A stretch of DNA of 64,000 nucleotides from CAIKMD01 sp035552195 (GTDB lineage: Bacteria > Pseudomonadota > Alphaproteobacteria > ATCC43930 > CGMCC-115725): NCBI GenBank assembly GCA_035552195.1, contig DASZLU010000007.1:1-64000 (forward strand), in the 5' to 3' direction. The position numbers and the translations under genes were made by a program. Within the stretch, counting starts at the first letter, position 1. Each line of letters starts with the position of its first letter. The notes under the pieces were generated by a model. It was not told where the DNA came from and did no database searches. It saw nothing but the letters and a program-made list of their open reading frames with translations. Below, in pieces: positions 1-8,672 of this stretch.

Positions 1-108
1 CTGACCCGAACCAATCTGAGCTTGAGCCGTGCCCAAGCCCGCGAGCAACGCAACAGTCGCCGTCAGGCTTCCAAGCGCGATCGCTCCCTTTACGCTTCGT
101 GTATTCAT
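1..108 (-). CDS. Exported protein, N-terminal fragment (cut by window edge)
   Basis: The first 36 codons of a leftward gene are present; the rest lies outside the window. They encode a typical Sec signal peptide: a basic start (MNTRSVK), a hydrophobic core and an AQA-Q cleavage site near residue 30. An envelope or secreted location follows. A G-rich stretch about 10 bases before the ATG could serve as a weak ribosome site. Nothing of the mature domain is visible, so no function is given. Confidence 0.6.
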   Translation of the reverse strand, partial: MNTRSVKGAIALGSLTATVALLAGLGTAQAQIGSGQ

Positions 109-463
109 TGGATGTAGACCCCCAGTGATGTGTCCGCGGACGCGAAAAGATTCTGATTTTCGCTGCGTCGAGGGTCGCCCGGTAACGGAGCGTGAGGCAA
201 GTAATATCTATAAGCGATGATTAATTACGCGACGCCTGTGTCCGCTCTGCAACAGTATTATGTCGATTGTTTCAAATATAATTTGAGGATCGATAACGAT
301 TGTACATAATCAACAGTTACTATTGCGGGGATAAATTGGTTGGCATGAGATACTATATTGGTTGGACGAAGAAACCAGTTGTGTATGTATAATCAAAAGA
401 GCCCGAAACGCACGGGCGTTCGGGCCTTTTGACGAAAGAAATCGGACGTTTCGGCGCGTGCGG
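109..463. other. 355-base intergenic region, AT-rich in the middle
   Basis: This gap lies between the leftward exported-protein gene and the leftward small lipoprotein gene. It holds the hairpin terminator at 396-430. The stretch from about 215 to 395 is much richer in A+T than its surroundings and probably carries the promoter of the gene at 1-108. I could not place a convincing -35/-10 pair, and I see no RNA gene or repeat. Confidence 0.4.
396..430 (-). terminator. Rho-independent terminator after the small lipoprotein gene
   Basis: GCCCGAA at 401-407 pairs with TTCGGGC at 419-425. The hairpin is flanked by AAAAGA on the left and CCTTTT on the right, so it ends in a U-run in either direction. 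It lies about 35 bases past the stop of the leftward gene at 464-667. Confidence 0.75.
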
Positions 464-667
464 CTACATCGAGCCGGTGCTGCCGCCGCCGCCTTGAATG
501 ACATCGCCCCAGCCGCCCTGCGGGAAGCCGTGCGCATCGCGCACCTGGTCGGTCCAATCGTAGCTGCCGCTGTTGATCTGAATGCCGTGGCCGAAGCCTT
601 GGCCGCCATCGCTACAGCCGAGCAACGAGCAGCAGGTCAGGCCAAGTAAAACGAGACGAATCATCAT
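464..667 (-). CDS. Small lipoprotein of unknown function (67 aa)
   Basis: The N-terminus is a lipoprotein signal with a lipobox (LLGC, Cys about residue 18). The mature chain is only about 50 residues, rich in Gly, Asp and Trp, and ends in a Gly/Ser stretch. Anchoring to the inner or outer membrane by a lipidated cysteine is expected. The gene stands alone and is followed by a good terminator (396-430), which supports it being real. I do not recognise the family. Met-1 or Met-2 could each be the start. Confidence 0.55.
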   Translation of the reverse strand: MMIRLVLLGLTCCSLLGCSDGGQGFGHGIQINSGSYDWTDQVRDAHGFPQGGWGDVIQGGGGSTGSM

Positions 668-766
668 GATTTGTGCGACTCCATTTTCCTCTATTCTAAG
701 TCCGTTTGAAGCGCGACCAAATCAACTCGCTGTGTGGCGCTAAGCTGTTTTGCCGGAGAAAACGCG

Positions 767-1447
767 ATGCTTACCCATGTCCCCGCCGTGTTGAAGCCGG
801 AGCAAGTGGCGGAATGCCGCCGCTTGCTCGACCGCGCCGAATGGATCGATGGCCGCGCGAGCGCCGGACCGGTCGCGGCGCAGGTTAAGAACAATCAGGA
901 AGTCTCGCTCGCGCATCCGGCGTTCCGCCAGGTCGGCGAAATTATCCTCAACGCGCTGGGCGCCAATCCGCTGGTGATGGCCGTCGCGCAGCCGCTCCGC
1001 GTCACCCCGCCTTTCTTCAATCGCTACCAAGGCGGCGAGACCTATGGCCTGCACAACGACAGCGCGCTCATCCATGTACCGGGCGCGCCGATGCCGGTGC
1101 GGGGCGATCTCGCAGCGACGCTTTTCCTCACTGCGCCCGATACCTATGACGGTGGCGAGCTCGTCGTCGAAGACACCTATGGCACGCAACGCGTGAAGCT
1201 GCCGGCGGGCGACATGATCCTTTATCCGGCGTCGAGCCTTCATCGCGTGATGCCGGTGACGCGCGGCGCGCGCGTCTCGTCGTTCTTCTGGATTCAGAGC
1301 ATGGTGCGCGACGACGCCAAACGCGCCGTGCTCATCGAACTCGATCGCGCGCGCAGCGAGGTCAATCGCGCGCTGCCGACGAGTCCGGCGGTCGTGCAGA
1401 TGCTGAATATCTATCACAATCTGCTGCGGATGTGGGCCGAGACCTAA
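767..1447 (+). CDS. PKHD-type Fe(II)/2-oxoglutarate hydroxylase (YbiX/PiuC-like)
   Basis: The product (226 aa) matches the PKHD-type hydroxylases such as E. coli YbiX (225 aa) over its whole length. These are Fe(II)- and 2-oxoglutarate-dependent oxygenases, often tied to iron uptake; the substrate is unknown. The iron ligands are visible as an H-x-D pair (YGLHNDSAL, near residue 103) and a distal His (SSLHRVMPV), followed by the Arg that binds 2-oxoglutarate (TRGAR). I chose the ATG at 767 because GGAG lies just upstream and the length then equals the family norm; an ATG 33 bases earlier is in frame. No TonB receptor gene is adjacent. Confidence 0.88.
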   Translation: MLTHVPAVLKPEQVAECRRLLDRAEWIDGRASAGPVAAQVKNNQEVSLAHPAFRQVGEIILNALGANPLVMAVAQPLRVTPPFFNRYQGGETYGLHNDSALIHVPGAPMPVRGDLAATLFLTAPDTYDGGELVVEDTYGTQRVKLPAGDMILYPASSLHRVMPVTRGARVSSFFWIQSMVRDDAKRAVLIELDRARSEVNRALPTSPAVVQMLNIYHNLLRMWAET

Positions 1448-1464
1448 AGCGCCTCGCGCAAAAC

Positions 1465-3468
1465 TCAGCCGGTCGGCTGAGCGCACCATTCGTGCCAGAT
1501 ATCGCGCAAGCCCGCTTCGAATTGCCTGGCGAAACGCGGCGCATCGCAAAGCGGCGAGCGCTGCATGCGGTCGCGCAATTCGCTCCTGACCCGTGCCAGC
1601 CGGGGGAGATCTGCGGCGAGCGCCACGGCGGTCGCGATATAGGAAGCGGTATCGGCGGCAGCGAGCTCGCCGTGACCGATCCGGCTCAGGATGTCATAAC
1701 CGACGCGCGCGGCATGGCGGTCGCCGATCATGCTGATCACGGGAACGCCCATCCACAATGCCTCGCAGGTCGTCGTCGTGCCGTTATAGACCAGCGGGTC
1801 GAGACCGATATCGATCTCGTTGTAGGCGCCGAGATGCTCGCCGGTCTCGAGCAGATGCGAGCGCAGCTCGATGCGCGCCGCGGTGACGCCCGCGGCGACA
1901 AATTGCGCCAGGTACGACGCGCAGAGCATCGGATCGGCGAGGGTTCCGGCTTTCAGCACCAGGCGCGAGCCAGGGACGGCGGCAAGGATCGCCGCCCAAC
2001 AGCGCACGGTTGCCGGCGTCACCTTCATGATGTTGTTGAACGATCCGAAGGTGATGGCGCCGCGCGTCGACGCCGGCAGCGTGCCGATCGCGGGCGCATC
2101 CTCGCGCGGCTCGTAACAGAGGAAGCCGTCGGGCAGGCGGAGCAATCTCTCGACATGATGACGTTCGTGGCCCGGCGGATCGGCCAGTGCGTCGGTGATT
2201 CGCCAATCGATCGTCGAAAGGCCGGTCGTCGCCGGATAACCGAGCCAGCTCGCGGCGAGAGGCGTCGCGCGCACCGCCAGGGCGCCGAGCCGGGTGCCGC
2301 CGGTTTGGCCCGACAAATCGATCATGATGTCGATCGTGTCGCGCCGAATCTGCTCGCGCAGCGCCGCATCGGAATCGCTGCGGCCGCTGATGCGCCATGT
2401 GCCGCCGGTTTTCTGCAGCACGTCGGTATAGGCGTCGGTGCGCTCGCGCTCGGTATAGCAATAGAAGTCGAGCGCGGTCCGGTCGTAATGCGCGAGGAGC
2501 GGGTGGAAGTAGCGTGCGACCGGGTGATCCTTGAAATCGATGGAGACGAAGCCGATGCGCAAACGCCGGTCGGGGTCGCGCGCGTTGGCGAAGGTCTTGG
2601 GTTCCGCGGAAGCGAGCGGGGCGAGCTCGGTCGTGATCGCATCACCCCAGCGCCGGTGGCGTGCGAGAATCTCCTCCGGCGTTGGCCCGTCCTCATAGAG
2701 GTCGTGCATGAGGTCGCAGGTCACGAGATTGTTGCGCGCGACTGTGTGATCGGGCGCGACGCGCAAGGCGCTGCGAAACGCTTCCAGCGCTTCGTCCCAG
2801 CGGCGCAGGGCGTAGAACGACGTTCCCAATTCGCAAAAGGCATTCGCGTTGTTGGGATCGATGGCGATGACGTGTCGATACGTATCGACGGCCTCGCTCG
2901 GCAAACCATGTGCACCGAGACAAGCGCCGAAAGCCATCAGCGTCTCGACATCGTTCGGACCGAGCGCGATGGCTTCGCGGAAGGCCGGCACCGCTTCGGG
3001 ATGTCGCGCCTTCAGCAATTGCGTGCCGAGCCCGCGCAGAAAATGGAGGGCGAGACGCTTCAGTTCGCTCGCGTGCTCGGCTTGCTTGGCCTTCGCGCTC
3101 GCGGCCAAGGCAGTGTCGGCGGCGCTGCGATAAGCCATATAAAGCTCGGGCCGCAATTCGATGGCCTTCGCGAAACAGGGGATGGCTTTGCCCGGATCTT
3201 CGAGGTGGCGATAGGTCTCGCCGAGATTGTGAAAGATATCCGCGTTGGTCGGGTCGCGCTGCAGCACATGCAGGAAATTGTCGATCGCGCCTTGGAAATC
3301 GCCGAACATGCCGGCGATCATGCCGAGCAGGGCGAGGGCCTGCGGATGCGTCGGATCGAGTTGCAGCGCCGCGCGATAGGCGCGCTCGGCGGCCTCGAAA
3401 TTTTCGGCCTGCTGTTGCCGCATGCCCTCGGCAAGGAGCGCGTCGATACGCTGTGACGTGTCGTTCAT
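1465..3468 (-). CDS. TPR-repeat glycosyltransferase, family GT41 (SPINDLY/OGT-like)
   Basis: The protein (667 aa) has two parts. Residues about 5-270 hold tandem TPR repeats (for example ERAYRAALQLDPTHPQALAL), a superhelical protein-binding scaffold. Residues about 300-655 form a GT41 catalytic domain, with SWLGYPATTG, LVLKAG and YNGTTTTCEALWMGVPV, motifs shared by O-GlcNAc transferases and plant SPINDLY. The likely role is transfer of a sugar from a nucleotide donor to Ser/Thr of a cytoplasmic protein. In some alphaproteobacteria relatives glycosylate flagellin, but no flagellar gene is present here. The gene converges on the PKHD gene with 17 bases between. Donor and acceptor are not known. 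Confidence 0.85.
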   Translation of the reverse strand: MNDTSQRIDALLAEGMRQQQAENFEAAERAYRAALQLDPTHPQALALLGMIAGMFGDFQGAIDNFLHVLQRDPTNADIFHNLGETYRHLEDPGKAIPCFAKAIELRPELYMAYRSAADTALAASAKAKQAEHASELKRLALHFLRGLGTQLLKARHPEAVPAFREAIALGPNDVETLMAFGACLGAHGLPSEAVDTYRHVIAIDPNNANAFCELGTSFYALRRWDEALEAFRSALRVAPDHTVARNNLVTCDLMHDLYEDGPTPEEILARHRRWGDAITTELAPLASAEPKTFANARDPDRRLRIGFVSIDFKDHPVARYFHPLLAHYDRTALDFYCYTERERTDAYTDVLQKTGGTWRISGRSDSDAALREQIRRDTIDIMIDLSGQTGGTRLGALAVRATPLAASWLGYPATTGLSTIDWRITDALADPPGHERHHVERLLRLPDGFLCYEPREDAPAIGTLPASTRGAITFGSFNNIMKVTPATVRCWAAILAAVPGSRLVLKAGTLADPMLCASYLAQFVAAGVTAARIELRSHLLETGEHLGAYNEIDIGLDPLVYNGTTTTCEALWMGVPVISMIGDRHAARVGYDILSRIGHGELAAADTASYIATAVALAADLPRLARVRSELRDRMQRSPLCDAPRFARQFEAGLRDIWHEWCAQPTG

Positions 3469-3601
3469 GCGCTAAAGACCGGTCGCTGCGCGGTGTGGCT
3501 CTTCATCAAGCGGTTGCAGCGTTTGCAAAAAAATCGCATTTCATCGGGCAACTATTGCACGCCGATGCCGGCAAAGAAACCGGCAGCGCGCCGGCGATGC
3601 G

Positions 3602-3775
3602 TCAGGAGAAATGCGTTTGCGCCGGCGGGACGGGGGCGCAGCCATAGCCGGGGTAATAGCCCCAGGGCAGATTGCCGCGCGCTGTCGACACCGTGCCATG
3701 CGCTTGCCGTTCGCAGGCCTCGTTTTGCGCGCGCGTGGAAGCGCAGCCGGCGAGTAGGCAGGAGCAGATTGCCAT
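3602..3775 (-). CDS. Very small lipoprotein-like protein (57 aa)
   Basis: A 57-codon frame begins MAICSCLLAGCAST. LLAGC is a good lipobox (Cys-11), and the short mature part is rich in Tyr, Pro and Gly (WGYYPGYGC). An in-frame stop lies seven codons before the ATG, so no longer version is possible. The unusual points are the lack of basic residues before the hydrophobic core and the absence of a clear Shine-Dalgarno sequence. It sits alone between the GT41 and AsmA genes. It could be an artefact of a GC-rich gap, so confidence is modest. Confidence 0.42.
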   Translation of the reverse strand: MAICSCLLAGCASTRAQNEACERQAHGTVSTARGNLPWGYYPGYGCAPVPPAQTHFS

Positions 3776-3919
3776 AAGGATTTGCGGTGCGGATCATCGA
3801 CGCATTCTCCAAAATGCCCGAGGACACGCTCCTTCCCGGCTACATATGAGAAGCAAAACGCCGCGATCAATCGCGCGCTGCGTCCTCTCGCCCGGACTCT
3901 CACGCGATCGTTATGTGCG

Positions 3920-5941
3920 CTACTTGCCGAGCAGGCCTTTCAGCAAACCGCCGGCGGATGAGCCGGCGCTGCCACCGCCGTTCTTCAGCACGTCGAGTGC
4001 CTTGCCCGGATCCTGGGCGATTCCCTTGGCGATGCCCGCGAGATCGGGGCGATAGCTCAGATTGTCCCATGGCCCGGTGATATCGACCGGCACCGCGAGC
4101 AATCCGGCGACGTTCGGCGTCAGGCGGTAATTCACCTGGCGCGCCGGCAGATCGACCGTGCCCGCGCCGCTCATTGGCACCTCGGGCGAAGTGAGCTTCA
4201 GGTCGTTGTTCTTGAGGATGCCGCTGGTGATCGTGTAGGTGCCGGTAAGCGCGCCGAAATCCGTCGCGTTGCCGCCGCCGACCGCGCCGGTCAGCGCCGA
4301 TGCGGTGTTCTTCACGAAGGCGACGAGGTTGACGCCTTCGATCTTGCCGTTTGCAAGGTTGAGGCTGCCTTTGCCGCCAAGTGTGTTGACAATTTCGCGC
4401 TGGCTCTTGCCGTGTCCCGCTACGTCGATAACGATGCTGCCGGTGCCGCTCAACTTGTCGAAATCCGCGGCGTCTTTCGCCAAAGCCTGGATCGCCACAC
4501 CGGAAAGATCGAAATCCATCGCGATGGCCGGTGTCGCACCGCTGCCGTCGGCCGTGAACTTGCCCTGACCCTTACCTTGATAAAGCGCGATCTGGCTGAG
4601 ATCGGCTTCGAAGCGGCCGTCCTTCAAATGGAGCGCCAGAGCGCTCTTGCCGACCTGAATCTTCCGATAAAGGATCGAATTGGCGCTGAGATTGAAATCG
4701 GCATTCGCCAGTTTCAACGGCGACATATCGATCGGCGCATCGCTCCAGCCCGATGTTTTCGCGTTGTTTGCGGCGGGCGTCGGTGCGGGCGCCGATGCGG
4801 GCGCGCCGCCGGCGGGGGCAGACGCACCGCTGCCGCTGTTGCTTGCGGTCGTGCTGCTGTTGCCGGCTTTGTTCTCGGGCGGCAGATACGGATTGACGTC
4901 GAGCTTATCGACATCGAGACGGCCGGCGAGAACCGGCTTGGCGCCGCCGGTGTCGACGCTCAGCGCACCGGTCGCTTTGATCGCATCGAGCCCGATGACC
5001 GCGTTGCTGAAGGCGATCTTGTCGCCTTGCTTGTCGATCTTGCCCGAGAGCGTCATCGGGCCGAAGCCGGTGCCGGGGGCATCGAAAGCAACGCCCGCCC
5101 ATTTCGCGAGGCCGCGCACCGATGGGATCGAGAGATCGATGCCGCCGGTCAGCTTCGACAAGGTCGCGCCGGTCGCATCGCCCTTGAAGGCGAAGTTGAT
5201 CGGGTTCGCGGCAAATGTAATCGAGACCGGGCTGGCGCCGCCGTGCTGCAGCGTGCCGGGTTTTTCGATCTGAACGGTCAGCGTCGCTTTCTCGCCGTCC
5301 CACACCGCCGAACCCTTCGCGGCGAAAGGCTCGTCGAGACTGGGCAGCGACAATGTCATGTTGATGCCGGTGAGCTGTTTCTTCTCTCCCGTGCGCTGAT
5401 CGAGGTAGCTCGCCTGGCCATCGCTGATGCTGACATCGCCGAGGCTGATCGCCGAGAAGTTGGCGCCGTTGTCGGCGCCGCCATTCGCCGCGGGCGCGGA
5501 TGGCGCGGCGGGTTGCGCGGCCGGCGGCGCGCCGCCGGCCGTTGGCGCGGGCGTGAAGGCCCAGCTCGGCTTGCCTTGCTTGTCGACTTCCAGCGCGATC
5601 ACCGGCTGAACCAGCTTGAATTGCGAGATTTCGAGCCCGCCATGCAGCAGCGGGAAGAGCTTCAACTCGACATCGAGTCTCTTGAGTTGAACCATATTGG
5701 GGGAGGCGGCGCCGGCTGGATTCGCGAGCGACACGTCATTCGCCTCGAGCGCGACGCTGGGGAGCAGCGAGAAATGTACCGGGCCGGCGATCTTGAGATC
5801 GCGCCCGGTCTCGCTTTTCACCAGGGCGACGATCTTTCCCTTATAGGTATCGAGCGGGATGAAAAACGGCACCGCTATCGCAGCAACGATCACGAGAACG
5901 ATCACCGCCGCCAATCCGATCAGTAGCTTCTTCAGCACCAC
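3920..5941 (-). CDS. AsmA family envelope protein
   Basis: This 673-residue protein starts with one membrane segment (residues about 5-28) followed by the AsmA N-terminal signature (FFIPLDTYKGKIVALVKSET, then GRDLKIAGPV). It ends with an AsmA_2-type C-terminal domain. AsmA-like proteins are inner-membrane-anchored periplasmic proteins thought to help move or place lipids in the outer membrane. A low-complexity Ala/Ser/Pro/Asn linker (about residues 360-400) and another near 130-160 separate beta-rich parts. It is transcribed leftward and alone. The family call is secure; the exact role is not. Confidence 0.85.
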   Translation of the reverse strand: MVLKKLLIGLAAVIVLVIVAAIAVPFFIPLDTYKGKIVALVKSETGRDLKIAGPVHFSLLPSVALEANDVSLANPAGAASPNMVQLKRLDVELKLFPLLHGGLEISQFKLVQPVIALEVDKQGKPSWAFTPAPTAGGAPPAAQPAAPSAPAANGGADNGANFSAISLGDVSISDGQASYLDQRTGEKKQLTGINMTLSLPSLDEPFAAKGSAVWDGEKATLTVQIEKPGTLQHGGASPVSITFAANPINFAFKGDATGATLSKLTGGIDLSIPSVRGLAKWAGVAFDAPGTGFGPMTLSGKIDKQGDKIAFSNAVIGLDAIKATGALSVDTGGAKPVLAGRLDVDKLDVNPYLPPENKAGNSSTTASNSGSGASAPAGGAPASAPAPTPAANNAKTSGWSDAPIDMSPLKLANADFNLSANSILYRKIQVGKSALALHLKDGRFEADLSQIALYQGKGQGKFTADGSGATPAIAMDFDLSGVAIQALAKDAADFDKLSGTGSIVIDVAGHGKSQREIVNTLGGKGSLNLANGKIEGVNLVAFVKNTASALTGAVGGGNATDFGALTGTYTITSGILKNNDLKLTSPEVPMSGAGTVDLPARQVNYRLTPNVAGLLAVPVDITGPWDNLSYRPDLAGIAKGIAQDPGKALDVLKNGGGSAGSSAGGLLKGLLGK

Positions 5942-6208
5942 GCGCCTCCGGGTTTGCGCCGCGAGCCGTGGATGACGCCGTCACCTGCCCGCTAAGCGCC
6001 TTTATTTTAATCAAGTTGCCTCGTTGCGGATAGCGCTACCCCGATTCGTTTGATTCAACCAAGTAACTCTGTGGCTTTTGCGCATCACTGCGCGGAATTC
6101 GTCGCGTTGCGACGGCGAATTAATTGATTTGTCGAAACGTGGGTCATAAAAATTTCAAACACGCAAATGCAGAGCCCAAGTGTTCATCCCGCATGCGAGG
6201 TCACACTG

Positions 6209-6225
6209 TGCCAGAATTTCTGGCA
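6209..6225. promoter_or_regulatory. Perfect inverted repeat (possible operator)
   Basis: TGCCAGAA-T-TTCTGGCA is an exact 8+8 palindrome around one base. Its right arm overlaps the -24 element of the sigma-54-like promoter that follows. A dimeric regulator bound here would cover the promoter. The regulator is unknown. Confidence 0.45.
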
Positions 6226-6236
6226 AGGGATTTGCA
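6221..6236 (+). promoter_or_regulatory. Candidate sigma-54 (RpoN) promoter
   Basis: TGGCAAGGGATTTGCA fits the sigma-54 pattern TGGCAC-N5-TTGCA with one mismatch in the conserved bases. The invariant GG (6222-6223) and GC (6234-6235) are exactly 10 bases apart, as required. It faces the outer-membrane protein gene at 6377. If real, that gene needs RpoN and an enhancer-binding activator, which may bind further upstream in the gap. Confidence 0.5.
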
Positions 6237-6376
6237 CTTTTCCGGATGGAGGGGTCGCGTCAGCCCGGATTTCTGTCCGGCGTGTCGATTTACTAGGCAA
6301 TCTGCACAGAAAAAAGGCGCTGTGGGCGGGTCGTCACTGAGTCGGGTCCGTGAATTCTCAACGAGGGGATAAAAAT

Positions 6377-7618
6377 ATGAATCTACGTTTTCTCACCGGT
6401 GCCGCTGCGGTCGCTTTGACGGCTGCTTTGGCTCCCGTTTCGCCGGCAAGCGCCCAGCAGGCTGCGCCGGCGCCGGCCGATCAAGCCGCTGCGCCAACGT
6501 CAAACGCGATGACGATGCCAGCCATGGGGCCGTCGATTACCGCCAATCCGAATCCTTACAGCATCGATCTCGGTCCGCTGCTCGGAAAGACCTATGTAAC
6601 GGGCGCGCTCACAGGTCTCGGTTTTGTGCAGAACAATACGGTGCCCGGCGCGGGCACTCCGCCCGGCCGTGATTCGAGTGCCGATCTGTCCAACGGCATG
6701 GCCGCAATTCAGAAGACCGATGGCTTGGTCCAATATTTCCTCCAAGCCGGCGTGTATTCCCTGCCGGTGGTCGGTGTCCCGTACACCGATGCCTCGCATA
6801 CGATGAACAATACCTTCGGGCCATTGCCGTTGGCCTATCTGAAGATTGCGCCGATGGACAACTTCTCGATCCAGGCCGGCAAGCTGCCGACCCTGATCGG
6901 TCAGGAGCTGCCATTCACCTATGAGAACATCAACATCCAGCGCGGTCTGCTCTGGAACCAGGAGAATCTCGTCAATCGCGGCGTGCAGTTGAACTACACT
7001 GCCGGGCCGCTGACGTTCTCGGCGTCCTGGAACGACGGCTTCTACACAAATCGCTACAGCTACTTCACGGGCTTGGTGAGTTGGGCGGCCACCAGCGCCG
7101 ACACGCTGACGGTGGCCGGTGGCGGCAACGTGCGTAAGGTCAATACCTCGGCTGGGGCCTTGGCGAACGAGCAGCAAGTCGATGTCTCGTACACGCACTC
7201 CGATGGTCCCTGGATGATCAATCCTTATTTCCAGTACACGCACGTGCCGTCGCTTCCATCGGCTGGCGTGACCACGGATGGATCGACCTACGGCTTTGCG
7301 TTGCTCGTCAACTACACGTTCGATCCGGCCATGTCGCTCGGCGGCTTCAGCCTCGGCGGCTTCAGCCTGCCGGCGCGTATCGAATATCTGGCGAGCAATG
7401 GCAGCACCGCGACGGGTCCGAACCTGCTCGGCTATGGCGCCGGCAGCAAGGCCTGGGAGATCACCGTTACGCCGACGTATCAATACAAGATCTTCTTCGC
7501 GCGGCCTGAGTTGTCCTATATCTCGGCCAGCAATGTTACGACCGGTGCCGGGTTCGGTTCGACGGGCTCCAATAAGGATCAGTTCCGCGCCCTGTTCGAG
7601 GCCGGCTTCGTGTTCTGA
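6377..7618 (+). CDS. Outer-membrane beta-barrel porin-like protein (BBP2/OmpL type)
   Basis: The product (413 aa) has a Sec signal peptide (cleavage after PASA, residue 26). A short Ala/Pro/Gln-rich linker follows, then a long series of alternating hydrophobic/polar strands, ending in Phe (AGFVF), the usual outer-membrane insertion signature. It resembles the putative beta-barrel porin-2 (BBP2) family. Transport of a small solute across the outer membrane is likely but the substrate is unknown. A short repeat (GGFSLGGFSLPAR) occurs near residue 330. The ATG at 6377 is chosen because GAGGGGA precedes it and the signal peptide then starts properly. A sigma-54-like promoter lies upstream and a strong terminator follows. 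Confidence 0.8.
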   Translation: MNLRFLTGAAAVALTAALAPVSPASAQQAAPAPADQAAAPTSNAMTMPAMGPSITANPNPYSIDLGPLLGKTYVTGALTGLGFVQNNTVPGAGTPPGRDSSADLSNGMAAIQKTDGLVQYFLQAGVYSLPVVGVPYTDASHTMNNTFGPLPLAYLKIAPMDNFSIQAGKLPTLIGQELPFTYENINIQRGLLWNQENLVNRGVQLNYTAGPLTFSASWNDGFYTNRYSYFTGLVSWAATSADTLTVAGGGNVRKVNTSAGALANEQQVDVSYTHSDGPWMINPYFQYTHVPSLPSAGVTTDGSTYGFALLVNYTFDPAMSLGGFSLGGFSLPARIEYLASNGSTATGPNLLGYGAGSKAWEITVTPTYQYKIFFARPELSYISASNVTTGAGFGSTGSNKDQFRALFEAGFVF

Positions 7619-7671
7619 TTCTGCTGACGCGATCCTCGCTTTCGGATAGTGGGGGCACGGTCTTGTCATGC

Positions 7672-7703
7672 GGGGCGGTCCTTCGGGACCGCCCCAATTT
7701 TTT
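7672..7703 (+). terminator. Strong Rho-independent terminator
   Basis: A 10-bp GC-rich stem (7672-7681 with 7686-7695) closes a TTCG tetraloop and is followed by AATTTTTT. It lies 53 bases after the stop of the beta-barrel gene. Confidence 0.92.
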
Positions 7704-7836
7704 GCGCGGCGCGCGGCGCGACAGCCGTATCGCTCGCTATTGGGTCTCGCCGGCTGCGCCGCGAAGCTGGGCGGCGATCGTCGCGGCCGCGAAACGGCCG
7801 CTCGATTTCATCTGACCCCCGGTAAAGCGCCGGCAA

Positions 7837-7863
7837 AAAAGCGCGCCCATGCGGCGCGCTTTT
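7837..7863 (-). terminator. Terminator after the YdcF-like gene
   Basis: AAAAGCGCGC (7837-7846) pairs with GCGCGCTTTT (7854-7863). The palindrome gives a U-run in both directions. It lies 45 bases past the stop of the leftward YdcF-like gene, so termination of that gene is the likely use. Confidence 0.8.
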
Positions 7864-7907
7864 CGTGCGAGCGACGCTGCCGCGTTATGCGTAGCGGCGC
7901 TGCAACG

Positions 7908-8672
7908 TCAATCGGCGTGTCGAACCGGCCCGTAGCGCAACCGGTAATAAGCCAGGCCCAGCAGCTCGTGCAGGGCGTAAAAACTCTTGGCGAAAGAGCC
8001 GTAATCCGCCTCGAGCTCGTTCCAGTCGAAGCCGCGGGTGATATACGTGCGCTCGGCCGGGGCGGGGATCGCGGTTATCCCGGCATGCGCGAAGGACCAG
8101 AGCGCGCGCGGCAAATGCCAGGCCTCGGTCACCACGATTACGCGGGAAATATTATTCGTCTTGAAGATCGCCGCCGAAAAGGCGCCGTTCTGATAGGTGT
8201 TGTCGGCACGTTCCTCGAGCCAGGTGGTCTTGATGCCGTAATCCTGCTGCAGCGTGTCGGCCATCAGCGCGGCGGAGCTTTCGGCATCGTTGCCTTCGAT
8301 GCCGCCGGTCACGAGGACCGGCAAGGGGTGAGCGTGATAGAGCGATGCCGCCAGCCGCAAGCGCTCCAACGTCAGCAAACCGACGTCATCGGGCACATCG
8401 CCGGGCTTGCCGTGATAGACGTCGCCGCTCAATACCGCGATGGCTTGCGCATCGGACAGATCGGCCGCGCTTGAAGCTGGAACCTGGCTCTCGACCAGGT
8501 AGAGCAGCCGTTCGGACACGAACCGGGTGCAGCAAGCATAAAGCAGGATCGACGAGATCAGCGCGATCGTCAAACCGGTGCGCCGCCACCGGAAAGCGAT
8601 GAGCGCGCCGATCGGGGTCGCGATCAGCAAGCACATCGGCGGCATAAGCGCCGAATAAGACAGCTCACCCAC
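7908..8672 (-). CDS. YdcF/DUF218 family membrane-anchored protein
   Basis: The protein (254 aa) begins with two hydrophobic segments (residues about 8-28 and 34-50). These are followed by a DUF218/YdcF domain with the usual AIAVLSGD, VLVTGG and VVTEAWHLPRA blocks. Family members (YdcF, SanA, ElyC) are inner-membrane proteins linked to envelope precursor metabolism, but their chemistry is not established. The gene has its own terminator and diverges from the glycosyltransferase at 8882. A link to the neighbouring polysaccharide genes is plausible but unproven. Confidence 0.78.
   Translation of the reverse strand: MGELSYSALMPPMCLLIATPIGALIAFRWRRTGLTIALISSILLYACCTRFVSERLLYLVESQVPASSAADLSDAQAIAVLSGDVYHGKPGDVPDDVGLLTLERLRLAASLYHAHPLPVLVTGGIEGNDAESSAALMADTLQQDYGIKTTWLEERADNTYQNGAFSAAIFKTNNISRVIVVTEAWHLPRALWSFAHAGITAIPAPAERTYITRGFDWNELEADYGSFAKSFYALHELLGLAYYRLRYGPVRHAD

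Larger units (their letters stand above)
5942..6376 (+). other. 435-base regulatory region before the beta-barrel gene
   Basis: This gap separates the divergent AsmA and outer-membrane protein genes. It is A+T-rich for this genome. It holds a perfect 17-base palindrome (6209-6225) and a sigma-54-like promoter (6221-6236), both listed separately. About 130 bases of leader would follow before the ATG at 6377. The promoter of the AsmA gene must also lie here but I could not place it. Confidence 0.5.

Noticed and set aside
1432..3456. A 674-codon open frame on the plus strand opposite the GT41 gene
   Set aside because: It is the antisense of the TPR/GT41 gene, with Arg/Asp/Gly-rich text and no domain. 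High GC leaves long open frames opposite real genes.
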